In this document: one piece after another, positions 43,152-51,011 of the stretch | How the letters are laid out: each line of letters opens with the position of its first letter | How positions within the stretch are numbered: position 1 is the stretch's first letter | DNA from: Rhizobium album | Lineage (GTDB): Bacteria > Pseudomonadota > Alphaproteobacteria > Rhizobiales > Rhizobiaceae | Direction: 5' to 3' | Length of the DNA stretch: 64,000 bases | Assembly: GCF_003122325.1 (NCBI RefSeq) | Contig: NZ_QFBC01000006.1 | Span: 1-64,000, forward strand | Program-made: the position numbers and the translations under genes | The notes under the pieces: model-generated | Database searches by the model: none | Seen by the model: the letters and a program-made list of their open reading frames with translations, nothing else | What the model was told of the DNA's origin: nothing

Positions 43152-43739
43152 TTGCCCCCTCCCGTTCCCGCCGCCCGCCTGCTCAATGTCATGGAAACGG
43201 ATATCCTGCCGCTCACCGAAAAAGGCGTGGCAGCCGGTAACAAGGTTTTCGGCGCCGCCATCCTGCGCAAGTCGGACCTGTCGCTCGTGGTTGCCGAAAC
43301 CAACAACGAGCTGGAAAACCCGCTGTGGCATGGCGAGGTCCACACGCTGAAGCGCTTCTACGAGCGGCGCGAGCGGCCCGACACCCGGGATCTTGTGTTC
43401 TTTTCCACCCATGAGCCCTGCCCGATGTGCATGGCGGCGATCACCTGGGCGGGTTTCGACAATTTCTACTATTTCTTCAGCTATGAGGATTCCCGCGACA
43501 GCTTCGCCATTCCCCACGACCTGAAGATCCTCAAGGAGGTTTTCGGGCTGGAGCCCGGCGGCTATCGCAAGCGGAACGCCTTCTGGACTTGTTTTTCCGT
43601 CGGCGATCTGGTGGAGGCGGAAGAGGAAGCGGAGCGAAAATCGCTGAGGGTGCAGATGGCGCGCATCCGCACCGCCTACGATACGCTTTCGGCCACCTAC
43701 CAGGCCTCGAAGGGCGACAACGACATCCCGCTCAACTGA
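43152..43739 (+). CDS. Zinc-dependent nucleoside/nucleotide deaminase family protein (195 aa)
   Basis: Cytidine/dCMP deaminase-like fold. Zinc site: His and catalytic Glu in WHGEVHTLKRF (His-Gly-Glu instead of the common His-Ala-Glu), and two Cys in EPCPMCMAAITW. The C-terminal about 60 residues are helical and charged, longer than TadA. The frame starts at TTG 43152 after GAGGAA; ATG 43191 is a shorter option. Substrate (guanine, dCMP or another) is not decided by sequence. Followed by mazG after 34 bp. Confidence 0.8.
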   Translation: MPPPVPAARLLNVMETDILPLTEKGVAAGNKVFGAAILRKSDLSLVVAETNNELENPLWHGEVHTLKRFYERRERPDTRDLVFFSTHEPCPMCMAAITWAGFDNFYYFFSYEDSRDSFAIPHDLKILKEVFGLEPGGYRKRNAFWTCFSVGDLVEAEEEAERKSLRVQMARIRTAYDTLSATYQASKGDNDIPLN

Positions 43740-43773
43740 ACATCCAGACACGACGACAAACGGAGGCGCCCCC

Positions 43774-44607
43774 ATGGAGGCATCGAAGGATATTTCGCGG
43801 CTGATCGACATCATGGCCGCCCTGCGCAATCCGCAAGGCGGCTGCCCCTGGGATATCGTTCAGACGTTCGAGACCATCAAGCCCTATACGATCGAGGAAG
43901 CCTATGAGGTTGCCGACGCCATCGAGCGCAACGACCTCGACGATCTCTGCGACGAACTCGGCGACCTGCTGCTTCAGGTGGTGTTCCATGCCCGCATGGC
44001 CGAAGAGGCCGGCGCCTTTGCCTTCGGGGACGTCGTCGAGGCGATAACCGCAAAAATGATCCGCCGCCATCCGCATGTCTTCGCCGTCTCCGGCGCCGAA
44101 ACCGCCGACGACGTCAAGCTGCAATGGGACGACATCAAGCGCCAGGAAAAGGCGTTGCGCGCGGCGCGGCGCGCCAAAAGCGGTATCGTCGAGGATTTCA
44201 AGGCCGGTCATCTTGGTTCGGTGCAGCGCAGCTTTCCGGCGCTGACCGAGGCGCTGAAAATCCAGGAACGGGCTGCCAAGGTCGGCTTCGACTGGTCGGA
44301 GCCCGAACCGATCCTCGACAAGATCGAGGAAGAAATCGCCGAATTGCGGGAAGCCCTGAAGGAGGGGCGCAAGGACAAGGTGGCCGACGAACTCGGCGAC
44401 CTCATCTTCGCCGTGGTCAATATCGGCCGCCACGTCAAGGCAGATCCGGAACAGGCGCTGCGCGGCACCAACACCAAATTCCGCCGCCGTTTCCACCATA
44501 TCGAGACGGAACTCGCGGCCAACGGCGAAAACCTGGACGACGCGACACTCGAGCGGATGGAAGCGCTCTGGCAGGCGGCAAAACAGATAGAGCGGGCGCT
44601 GGGGTAA
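43774..44607 (+). CDS. mazG: Nucleoside triphosphate pyrophosphohydrolase MazG (277 aa)
   Basis: Two MazG domains. The first carries GGCPWDIVQTFETIKPYTIE, EEAYEVADAI and the acidic metal site DELGDLLLQVVFHARMAEE. The second repeats EEIAELREAL and DELGDLIFAVVNIGRH. Hydrolyses non-canonical or excess NTPs to NMP and PPi in the cytosol. Start at ATG 43774 after an ACGGAGG site. Normal length for the two-domain enzyme. Confidence 0.92.
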   Translation: MEASKDISRLIDIMAALRNPQGGCPWDIVQTFETIKPYTIEEAYEVADAIERNDLDDLCDELGDLLLQVVFHARMAEEAGAFAFGDVVEAITAKMIRRHPHVFAVSGAETADDVKLQWDDIKRQEKALRAARRAKSGIVEDFKAGHLGSVQRSFPALTEALKIQERAAKVGFDWSEPEPILDKIEEEIAELREALKEGRKDKVADELGDLIFAVVNIGRHVKADPEQALRGTNTKFRRRFHHIETELAANGENLDDATLERMEALWQAAKQIERALG

Positions 44608-44742
44608 ACCGCGATCGACCGGGCCTCGCCCGTCTCGCGGCAATACCGCCCGGCGAACTGAGTCTTGGCCGATGATGCCGCAGCGTGCTGGACCCGCCGG
44701 ACTGCTCTGATAGTATGCAGCCTTTCCATCAAGGAAAGTTGC

Positions 44743-45492
44743 ATGATCGTTCAAGCCTGCATCAACGGCGCCCGCCCGGTGGATTTCCACCCGCACCTTC
44801 CCCTGACGGCTGAAGCGATGGCGACGGACAGCGCGGCCTGCATCGCCGCCGGTGCCGCCGAATTGCACATCCATCCTCGCGGGCCGGATGGCCGGGAAAG
44901 TCTCAACGCTATCGACGAGACCATGGCGGCCGTGCGGCGCGCCTGCCCCGGCACGTTCATCGGCGTCTCCACCGGCGCCTGGATCGAAAACGATGTGCAA
45001 CGGACGCGGCGCGCCATCGACGCCTGGAGGCAATTGCCGGACTACGCCTCCGTCAACCTCTCCGAACCGGACGCGCCGGCGGTGATGGACCTGCTGCGGA
45101 AGAAGGGCGTGGGCATCGAGGTCGGCCTGGCGACGGTCGGCGACGCACACCGTTTCGTCGGACTGCCCGATACGGACAAGGTTCTGCGCATCCTGATCGA
45201 GATCGATATCCAGAAACTGCATGCGGCCTATGACGTCGCCAAGGAGATAGCGGCGGTGCTGGACACGGCCGGTATCGGAAAATCCATCCTGCTTCACGGG
45301 GCAGACGAAACCGTCTGGCCGTTCGTCGAACGCGCCCGCAAGCGCGCCTGGTCGACGCGGGTTGGGCTCGAAGACGGCAAGCATCTTCCTGACGGCACCG
45401 TTGCCGCCGACAATGCCGCAATCGTCGCCGCAGCGGTGGCGATCTTTCGAGGGGGAATCATCAAAAAGCAGCAAGCAGCCATGGCGACCTGA
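44743..45492 (+). CDS. BKACE-family protein, beta-keto acid cleavage type (249 aa)
   Basis: TIM-barrel zinc enzyme family that includes 3-keto-5-aminohexanoate cleavage enzyme. The metal-binding LHIHPRGPDGRES (His-x-His) and active-site Arg are seen, then VSTGAWIEN, VNLSEPDAPAVMD, GIEVGLATVGDA and RVGLEDGKHLPDG. It lacks about 20-40 residues compared with typical members but the motifs are complete. Start at ATG 44743 behind AAGGAAAG. Substrate unknown; probably a beta-keto acid with acetyl-CoA. Confidence 0.82.
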   Translation: MIVQACINGARPVDFHPHLPLTAEAMATDSAACIAAGAAELHIHPRGPDGRESLNAIDETMAAVRRACPGTFIGVSTGAWIENDVQRTRRAIDAWRQLPDYASVNLSEPDAPAVMDLLRKKGVGIEVGLATVGDAHRFVGLPDTDKVLRILIEIDIQKLHAAYDVAKEIAAVLDTAGIGKSILLHGADETVWPFVERARKRAWSTRVGLEDGKHLPDGTVAADNAAIVAAAVAIFRGGIIKKQQAAMAT

Positions 45493-45567
45493 ATAGCGGG
45501 CGACCTGAAACATGGACCACCTGAACAGGGTGGCGGCAAGAAGCCGGGATGACGGGCGTCGAGCCCG

Positions 45568-46911
45568 CTACCGTTCCCAGCCTTCGCGCTCCGGCTTCGG
45601 GCCGTTGCCCAGCCGGCGGTCCAGTTCCAGCGCCTGCTGTTCCGAAAGACGGACGTCGAGGCTGACGGAGCCGTCCTCCAGGTCCTCGCGGCCGTCGACG
45701 ATGGCGCTGTTGTAGAGCCATGGCAGGATGCTCAGCTTGTCGGCCGGCAGGACGATCGTCGTTTCGGTCATCACGCCGGATAGGCGGTGGGCGATATCGT
45801 CGAGCAGCGCATCGACGCCCTGCCCGCTCACTGCCGACAGCGCCACCGCATTCGGCTGCGTCTCTGCCCTGTGGGTCAACGCTTCGGCCGCCTCCGGCTC
45901 CAGCCGGTCGATCTTGTTCCAGACTTCGATCATGCGGTTTTCGCGATCTTTCTCGTCGATGCCGAGGTCGCTCAGGATTCGCAGGACATCGGCCGCCTGG
46001 GCGCCGTTGTCGGGATCGGACATGTCGCGAACATGCAGGACGATATCCGCTTCCAGCACCTCCTCCAGCGTGGCGCGGAAAGCGGCGACCAGATGCGTCG
46101 GCAGGTCTGAAATGAAACCGACGGTATCGGACAGGATGACGGTGCGGCCGTGCGGCAGCTTCATCCGCCGCAGCGTCGGGTCGAGCGTCGCAAACAGCAT
46201 GTCCTCGGCCAGAACGCCGGCGCCGGTGATGCGGTTGAACAGCGTCGACTTGCCGGCATTGGTGTAGCCGACCAGCGCCACGATCGGATGCGGCACCTTG
46301 CGGCGCTTGGCGCGATGCAGCTGGCGGGTGCGCACCACCTGCTCCAGCTCACGCTCCAGCCGGACGATCCGCTCCTGCAACAGGCGTCGGTCGGCCTCGA
46401 TCTGGGTCTCGCCCGGACCACCCATGAAACCGGCGCCACCGCGCTGGCGTTCAAGGTGGGTCCAGCTGCGGACCAGGCGGCCCTTCTGGTAATTGAGATG
46501 CGCCAGCTCGACCTGCAACGTGCCTTCCTTGGTGGAGGCGCGACGGCCGAAGATTTCCAGGATGAGGCCTGTGCGGTCGATGACCTTGGCGTTCCATTCC
46601 TTTTCGAGATTGCGCTGCTGCACCGGGGTCAGCGGATGATCGACGATCACCAGGCCGGCATCATGCTCGTCGAGCGCCGCCTTGATCTCTTCGATCTTGC
46701 CGGTGCCGAGCAAGGTCGCCGGGCGCGGCTGCGCCACGGAAACCACAAGTCCGAGCACCACGTCGAGATCGATCGCCTGCGCCAGACCTTTGGCTTCCTC
46801 CAGCCGGCTTTCGCTGGATCGAACGGGCGGTTGCGGCGCCGCTTCGCCGGCTCCGCCCCTTCCGCCGCGTCGCTCGGCTTTCAGGACGGGGACGATGACG
46901 ACGGCGCGCAT
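45568..46911 (-). CDS. hflX: Ribosome-associated GTPase HflX (447 aa)
   Basis: HflX family. N-terminal HflX domain with GTGKIEEIKAALDEHDAG and FGRRASTKEGTLQVELA, glycine-rich RQRGGAGFMGGPGETQIE linker, then the G domain: P-loop GYTNAGKSTLFN, DTVGFISDLP and WNKIDRL. Acts on stalled or stressed ribosomes. Downstream of hfq as in many proteobacteria. The frame remains open upstream of the ATG and reads as protein, so the true N-terminus may be longer with a non-AUG start. Confidence 0.9.
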   Translation of the reverse strand: MRAVVIVPVLKAERRGGRGGAGEAAPQPPVRSSESRLEEAKGLAQAIDLDVVLGLVVSVAQPRPATLLGTGKIEEIKAALDEHDAGLVIVDHPLTPVQQRNLEKEWNAKVIDRTGLILEIFGRRASTKEGTLQVELAHLNYQKGRLVRSWTHLERQRGGAGFMGGPGETQIEADRRLLQERIVRLERELEQVVRTRQLHRAKRRKVPHPIVALVGYTNAGKSTLFNRITGAGVLAEDMLFATLDPTLRRMKLPHGRTVILSDTVGFISDLPTHLVAAFRATLEEVLEADIVLHVRDMSDPDNGAQAADVLRILSDLGIDEKDRENRMIEVWNKIDRLEPEAAEALTHRAETQPNAVALSAVSGQGVDALLDDIAHRLSGVMTETTIVLPADKLSILPWLYNSAIVDGREDLEDGSVSLDVRLSEQQALELDRRLGNGPKPEREGWER

Positions 46912-46988
46912 GTCATCCCGAAGTTTCTTGTCTTCCGGGATGATCGATTCGCTGGATGTATCGCGGTTTGTAATGTGGTTCTGTCCTG

Positions 46989-47231
46989 TCAGGATGCGGC
47001 TTCTTCGCTCTCGAACATCTGCATCGGCTGGCCGGGCATGATGGTCGAGATCGCGTGCTTGTAGACGAGCTGCGAGTGGCCGTCACGACGCAACAGAACG
47101 CAGAAGTTGTCGAAGGAGGTAACGACGCCTGTCAGTTTAACGCCGTTGATGAGAAATATCGTCAGTGAAATCTTTTGCTTGCGTACAGTATTGAGAAACA
47201 AGTCCTGCAAATTCTGAGAACGTTCCGCCAT
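46989..47231 (-). CDS. hfq: RNA chaperone Hfq (80 aa)
   Basis: Sm-like RNA chaperone for sRNA regulation. The start is ATG 47231 ([20 protein letters not shown]). The Sm1 motif with [15 protein letters not shown]-like text ([20 protein letters not shown]) and Sm2 [13 protein letters not shown] are intact. Short acidic C-terminus as in other rhizobia. Ends 77 bp before the annotated hflX start. Confidence 0.96.
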
Positions 47232-47345
47232 CGCGCCGCTTCTTTCTTTCGTTTTTTGCCGGTCCCGCTCGACCGGTTGGATATACCGAAATTGTCCCAA
47301 AGGGCGCGAAGCTGTTGCCGCACCCTGTCCCTCAAAGCCTAGGTA

Positions 47346-48209
47346 TCAAATCGCAGTCTTTTCCGCAATGTCGAAAAAGGCCTCACGAATTTTCTGTGAC
47401 ATGCCGCCGGGATGGCCGTTGGCGATCGTCCGGCCGTCGATTTCGACGATCGGGAAGCAGATCGATGTCGCGGCGGTGATGAACACCTCGCGGGCGGCCA
47501 GCATCTCTTCGACGGAGAACGCCTCCTCGCGAATCGCGATACCCTTGGCGGCGGCGACATCCATCAGCGTGGTGCGGGTGATACCGCGCAGGATGCCGTG
47601 CTCGGCCGGTCGGGTTCGCAAGACACCGTCCCGATCGACGATCCAGACATTCGTCGCGGCCCCTTCCGTGACCATGCCGTTTTTATCGACGTAGATGGCT
47701 TCCTGGGCACCCGCTTCCTTGGCCTGCTGGCGTGCCAGCGCATTCGGCAGGAGACCGACGGTCTTGATATCGACGCGGTCCCAGCGGTTGTCGGGCAGCG
47801 TGATCGCCTTGATGCCGTTGGCATTCTTCTTGGCGACGATCGAGGGATCGGTGCTCTTGGCCGTCACCACCACCGTTGCCGGCGTGGCCTCGGGCGGGAA
47901 GACATGATCGCGCCGGGCAGCGCCCCGCGTGACCTGCAGGTAAAAAAGCCCGTTCCTGACCCGGTTGCGGCGCAACACTTCGCGGATCACCTGCGACAGA
48001 GCCATCCGGCTCATCGTCAGGGTGATTCTGATCTCGCCAAGCGAACGCTCCAGCCGGTCGAGATGCCGTGTCAGGTCGACGATGACACCGTGGCGCACCT
48101 CGCAGACTTCATAGACGCCATCGGCAAACTGGAAGCCGCGATCCTCGATATGGACCGCTGCATCCGAATGCGGCAGGTAGCGTCCGTTGACATAGGCAAT
48201 TCTGGGCAT
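47346..48209 (-). CDS. dat: D-amino-acid aminotransferase, PLP class IV (287 aa)
   Basis: Fold-type IV aminotransferase. The Schiff-base lysine is in VDIKTVGLLPNALARQ; VTEGAATNVWIVDRDG and GILRGITRTTLMDVA follow as in D-alanine transaminases. The N-terminus RIAYVNGRYLPHSDAAVHIEDRG is typical. Interconverts D-alanine and D-glutamate for the cell wall, although branched-chain specificity cannot be ruled out. Sits between hfq and trkA, its usual place in Rhizobiales. Confidence 0.88.
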   Translation of the reverse strand: MPRIAYVNGRYLPHSDAAVHIEDRGFQFADGVYEVCEVRHGVIVDLTRHLDRLERSLGEIRITLTMSRMALSQVIREVLRRNRVRNGLFYLQVTRGAARRDHVFPPEATPATVVVTAKSTDPSIVAKKNANGIKAITLPDNRWDRVDIKTVGLLPNALARQQAKEAGAQEAIYVDKNGMVTEGAATNVWIVDRDGVLRTRPAEHGILRGITRTTLMDVAAAKGIAIREEAFSVEEMLAAREVFITAATSICFPIVEIDGRTIANGHPGGMSQKIREAFFDIAEKTAI

Positions 48210-48230
48210 GACGCCTCGACCTCGTTTCGT

Positions 48231-49607
48231 TCAAAAATACTGGATGGAGACCCGGAACAGCTGTTCGACATGGCGCACGGCGGCAAGCGTGGCGAACAGC
48301 ACGACGCGGTCCCGCGCCTTGATCTTCATATCGCCGCTCGGCTGCAGCACCACGCCGTCGCGGTAGAGAGCGCCGATGCGTACGCCCTCGGGCAGGTCGA
48401 GTTCGCGAAACGTCTTGCCGACGAGTGGCGAGGTTTCCAGTGCCTCCGCCTCGATGACCTCCGCCCCGCCCTTCTGCACGCTGTAGACCGAACGGATGCG
48501 GCCCTTGCGGACATGCTGCAGCACGCGCGACACGGTCACGGCGCGTGGGTCGACATAGGCCTCGACGCCGATCGAGGTCGCCAGCGTCTGGAAGGACAGG
48601 TCGTTGAGCAGCACCAGGTTCGACTTGCAGCCAAGCTGCTTGGCCATCACGGCGCTCAGCATGTTCGACTGGTCGTCATTGGTGAGAGCGACGAGCAGGT
48701 CGGCATCCTGCACGCCCGCCTCCAGCAGGATCTTCTGGTCGAGAACGGAACCGTGGAGCACGATGGCGTTGCGCAGCTGGTCGGAGATCGCTTCGGCGCG
48801 GGCACGGCCGCGCTCGATGATCTTGATGCGGGTCCGCGGCTGTTTTTCCTCGATGGCATTGGCGACGTAATATCCGATGTTGCCGCCGCCGGCGATGACG
48901 ATACGCTGCGCTTCCTTTTCCTCGTGACCGAAGAGATCCAGCGTCCGCTGGATATGGTCCTTCTTGCAGATGACATAAGCGAGGTCGCCGACGGCGAGCT
49001 GGTCCTGCGAACGCACGGCCTCGGCCTTGCCGTCGCGGAAGACGCCGACCACCGTCGCGACGAGGTCGGGAAAAAGCTGGCTCAGCTGCGCCAGCGGCGT
49101 GTTGACGACCGGGCAATCCTCCATGCACTCGATCGCCATCATGACGATATGGTCGTCGGCGAAGCGCACGATATCGTCGGCGCCCGGAAAAGCGATGCGG
49201 CGCAGCACCATCTTGCCGACCTCGATTTCCGGCGAGATGATGACGTCGATGGAGATGTGCTCGCGGCTGAAGAGATCGGCATATTCCGGCTTCAGGTAGT
49301 TCTGGGCGCGGATGCGGGCGATCTTGGTCGGCACGGAAAACAAGGCATGCGCCACCTCGCAGGCGACGATGTTGACCTCGTCGTGCAGCGTCACGGCGAT
49401 GATCATGTCCGCCTGGTCGGCGCCCGCCTTGGCCAGCACATCGGGATGGGCGCCGTGGCCGACATAACCGCGCACGTCGAGCGTCTCGGTGACCGTGCCG
49501 ATCAGCGCCTCGGACGTATCGATCATCGAGACGTCGTTGTCTTCCTGGGCAAGCCGCTCGGCGATGCCGAACCCCACCTGCCCTGCACCGCAAATGATGA
49601 CCTTCAT
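48231..49607 (-). CDS. trkA: Trk potassium uptake regulator TrkA (458 aa)
   Basis: Cytosolic regulatory subunit of the Trk K+ channel with two RCK-N/RCK-C repeats. The first begins MKVIICGAGQVGFGIAERL and the second IVIAGGGNIGYYVANAIEE, both GxGxxG NAD-binding sites. TrkH/TrkG is not in this window. Immediately downstream of ntrX, a conserved linkage in the family Rhizobiaceae. Confidence 0.95.
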   Translation of the reverse strand: MKVIICGAGQVGFGIAERLAQEDNDVSMIDTSEALIGTVTETLDVRGYVGHGAHPDVLAKAGADQADMIIAVTLHDEVNIVACEVAHALFSVPTKIARIRAQNYLKPEYADLFSREHISIDVIISPEIEVGKMVLRRIAFPGADDIVRFADDHIVMMAIECMEDCPVVNTPLAQLSQLFPDLVATVVGVFRDGKAEAVRSQDQLAVGDLAYVICKKDHIQRTLDLFGHEEKEAQRIVIAGGGNIGYYVANAIEEKQPRTRIKIIERGRARAEAISDQLRNAIVLHGSVLDQKILLEAGVQDADLLVALTNDDQSNMLSAVMAKQLGCKSNLVLLNDLSFQTLATSIGVEAYVDPRAVTVSRVLQHVRKGRIRSVYSVQKGGAEVIEAEALETSPLVGKTFRELDLPEGVRIGALYRDGVVLQPSGDMKIKARDRVVLFATLAAVRHVEQLFRVSIQYF

Positions 49608-49646
49608 GCTGGCTGTTCCGATCGAGATGTCAGGCGGTGCCGGGGC

Positions 49647-51011
49647 TTATACCCCCAGGGACTTGAGCTTGCGGTGCAGCGCCGAGCGTTCCATGCCGAC
49701 GAATTCCGCCGTGCGCGAAATATTGCCGCCGAAACGGTTGATCTGGGCGATCAGATAGTCGCGCTCGAACATTTCGCGGGCCTCGCGCAGCGGCAGCGTC
49801 ATGATGTGGTAGTCGCCCTTGGTCGAGACCTTCGGCAGCATGTCGCCGAGATCGGTCGGCAGCATGTCGGCGGTGATGGCCGAATCCGGGCCGTCGGTGC
49901 GGGCGAGGATCATCAGCCGCTCGATATTGTTGCGCAGCTGGCGGATGTTGCCCGGCCAGTCATGGGCCTGCAGCACCGCCATGGCGTCGTCGCCGATCTT
50001 GCGGGCGCGGATGCCCGCCTGCTCGGAAATCTGCCGCATGAACATATCGACGAGGAACGGAATGTCCTCGCGCCGCTCGGCCAGCGCCGGCACGCGAACG
50101 GGCACGACGGCCAGGCGATGGTAGAGGTCTTCGCGGAAGGAACCTTCGGCGATCAGGCTTTCGAGGTTGTAGGCGGTGGAGGAAATCACCCGGACATCCA
50201 CCTTCACACGTTTGGAGCCGCCGACGCGCTCAAACTGCTGATCGACCAGCACGCGCAAGATCTTGTTCTGGGTTTCGCGCGGCATTTCGCCGATTTCATC
50301 CAGATAGAGCATGCCGCGATGGGCCTCTTCCAAGGCACCGATCTTGCGCGCCTGACCGGGGCTGCCCTCGGTGCCGAACAGGGCGATCTCCATGCGGTCG
50401 GGCGTGATCGTCGCGGCGTTCAGGGCCACGAAGGGACCGCTGGCGCGGGCCGATTTCTTGTGCAGCATACGCGCCACCAGCTCCTTGCCGGAACCGGAGG
50501 GGCCGAGGATCATGATGCGGCTGTTGGTCGGCGCTGCCTTGTCGATCGTCTGGCGCAGCTGCGAGACGGCGACCGAGGTGCCGATCAGTTCGACGGCATC
50601 GCCCGTGCGTTTCTTCAGCTCGGTGACCTCACGCTTCAGCTTCGAGGTTTCGAGCGCCCGTTCGGCGATCAGGATCAGCCGGTCCGACTTGAAGGGTTTT
50701 TCGATGAAGTCGAAAGCGCCGCGGCGGATGGCCGAGACGGCGGTCTCGATGTTGCCGTGGCCGGAGATCATCACCACCGGCAGGTCCGGATGGCGGCTTT
50801 TGATCTCGTCCAGCAGCGACAGGCCGTCGAGCTTCGAACCCTGCATCCAGATGTCGAGGAAAACAAGCCGCGGCACGCGGTCGGAAATCGCCGCCAGCGC
50901 GCTGTCGCTGTCATAGGCGGTACGCGTTTCATGGCCCTCGTCGGAGAGGATGCCCGAAACGATCTCGCGAATATCTTCCTCGTCGTCGACGACCAGAATA
51001 TCAGACGCCAT
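49647..51011 (-). CDS. ntrX: Nitrogen-related response regulator NtrX (454 aa)
   Basis: Receiver domain (ILVVDDEEDIREIVSGIL with Asp in LVFLDIWMQG), AAA+ domain with Walker A GPSGSGKELVAR, and a Fis-type HTH (GNISRTAEFVGMERSALHRK). The GAFTGA loop needed for sigma54 contact is replaced by GSPGQARKIGALEE, as usual in alphaproteobacterial NtrX, so it probably does not activate sigma54 itself. Start at ATG 51011; overlaps ntrY by 11 bp. Confidence 0.95.
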   Translation of the reverse strand: MASDILVVDDEEDIREIVSGILSDEGHETRTAYDSDSALAAISDRVPRLVFLDIWMQGSKLDGLSLLDEIKSRHPDLPVVMISGHGNIETAVSAIRRGAFDFIEKPFKSDRLILIAERALETSKLKREVTELKKRTGDAVELIGTSVAVSQLRQTIDKAAPTNSRIMILGPSGSGKELVARMLHKKSARASGPFVALNAATITPDRMEIALFGTEGSPGQARKIGALEEAHRGMLYLDEIGEMPRETQNKILRVLVDQQFERVGGSKRVKVDVRVISSTAYNLESLIAEGSFREDLYHRLAVVPVRVPALAERREDIPFLVDMFMRQISEQAGIRARKIGDDAMAVLQAHDWPGNIRQLRNNIERLMILARTDGPDSAITADMLPTDLGDMLPKVSTKGDYHIMTLPLREAREMFERDYLIAQINRFGGNISRTAEFVGMERSALHRKLKSLGV

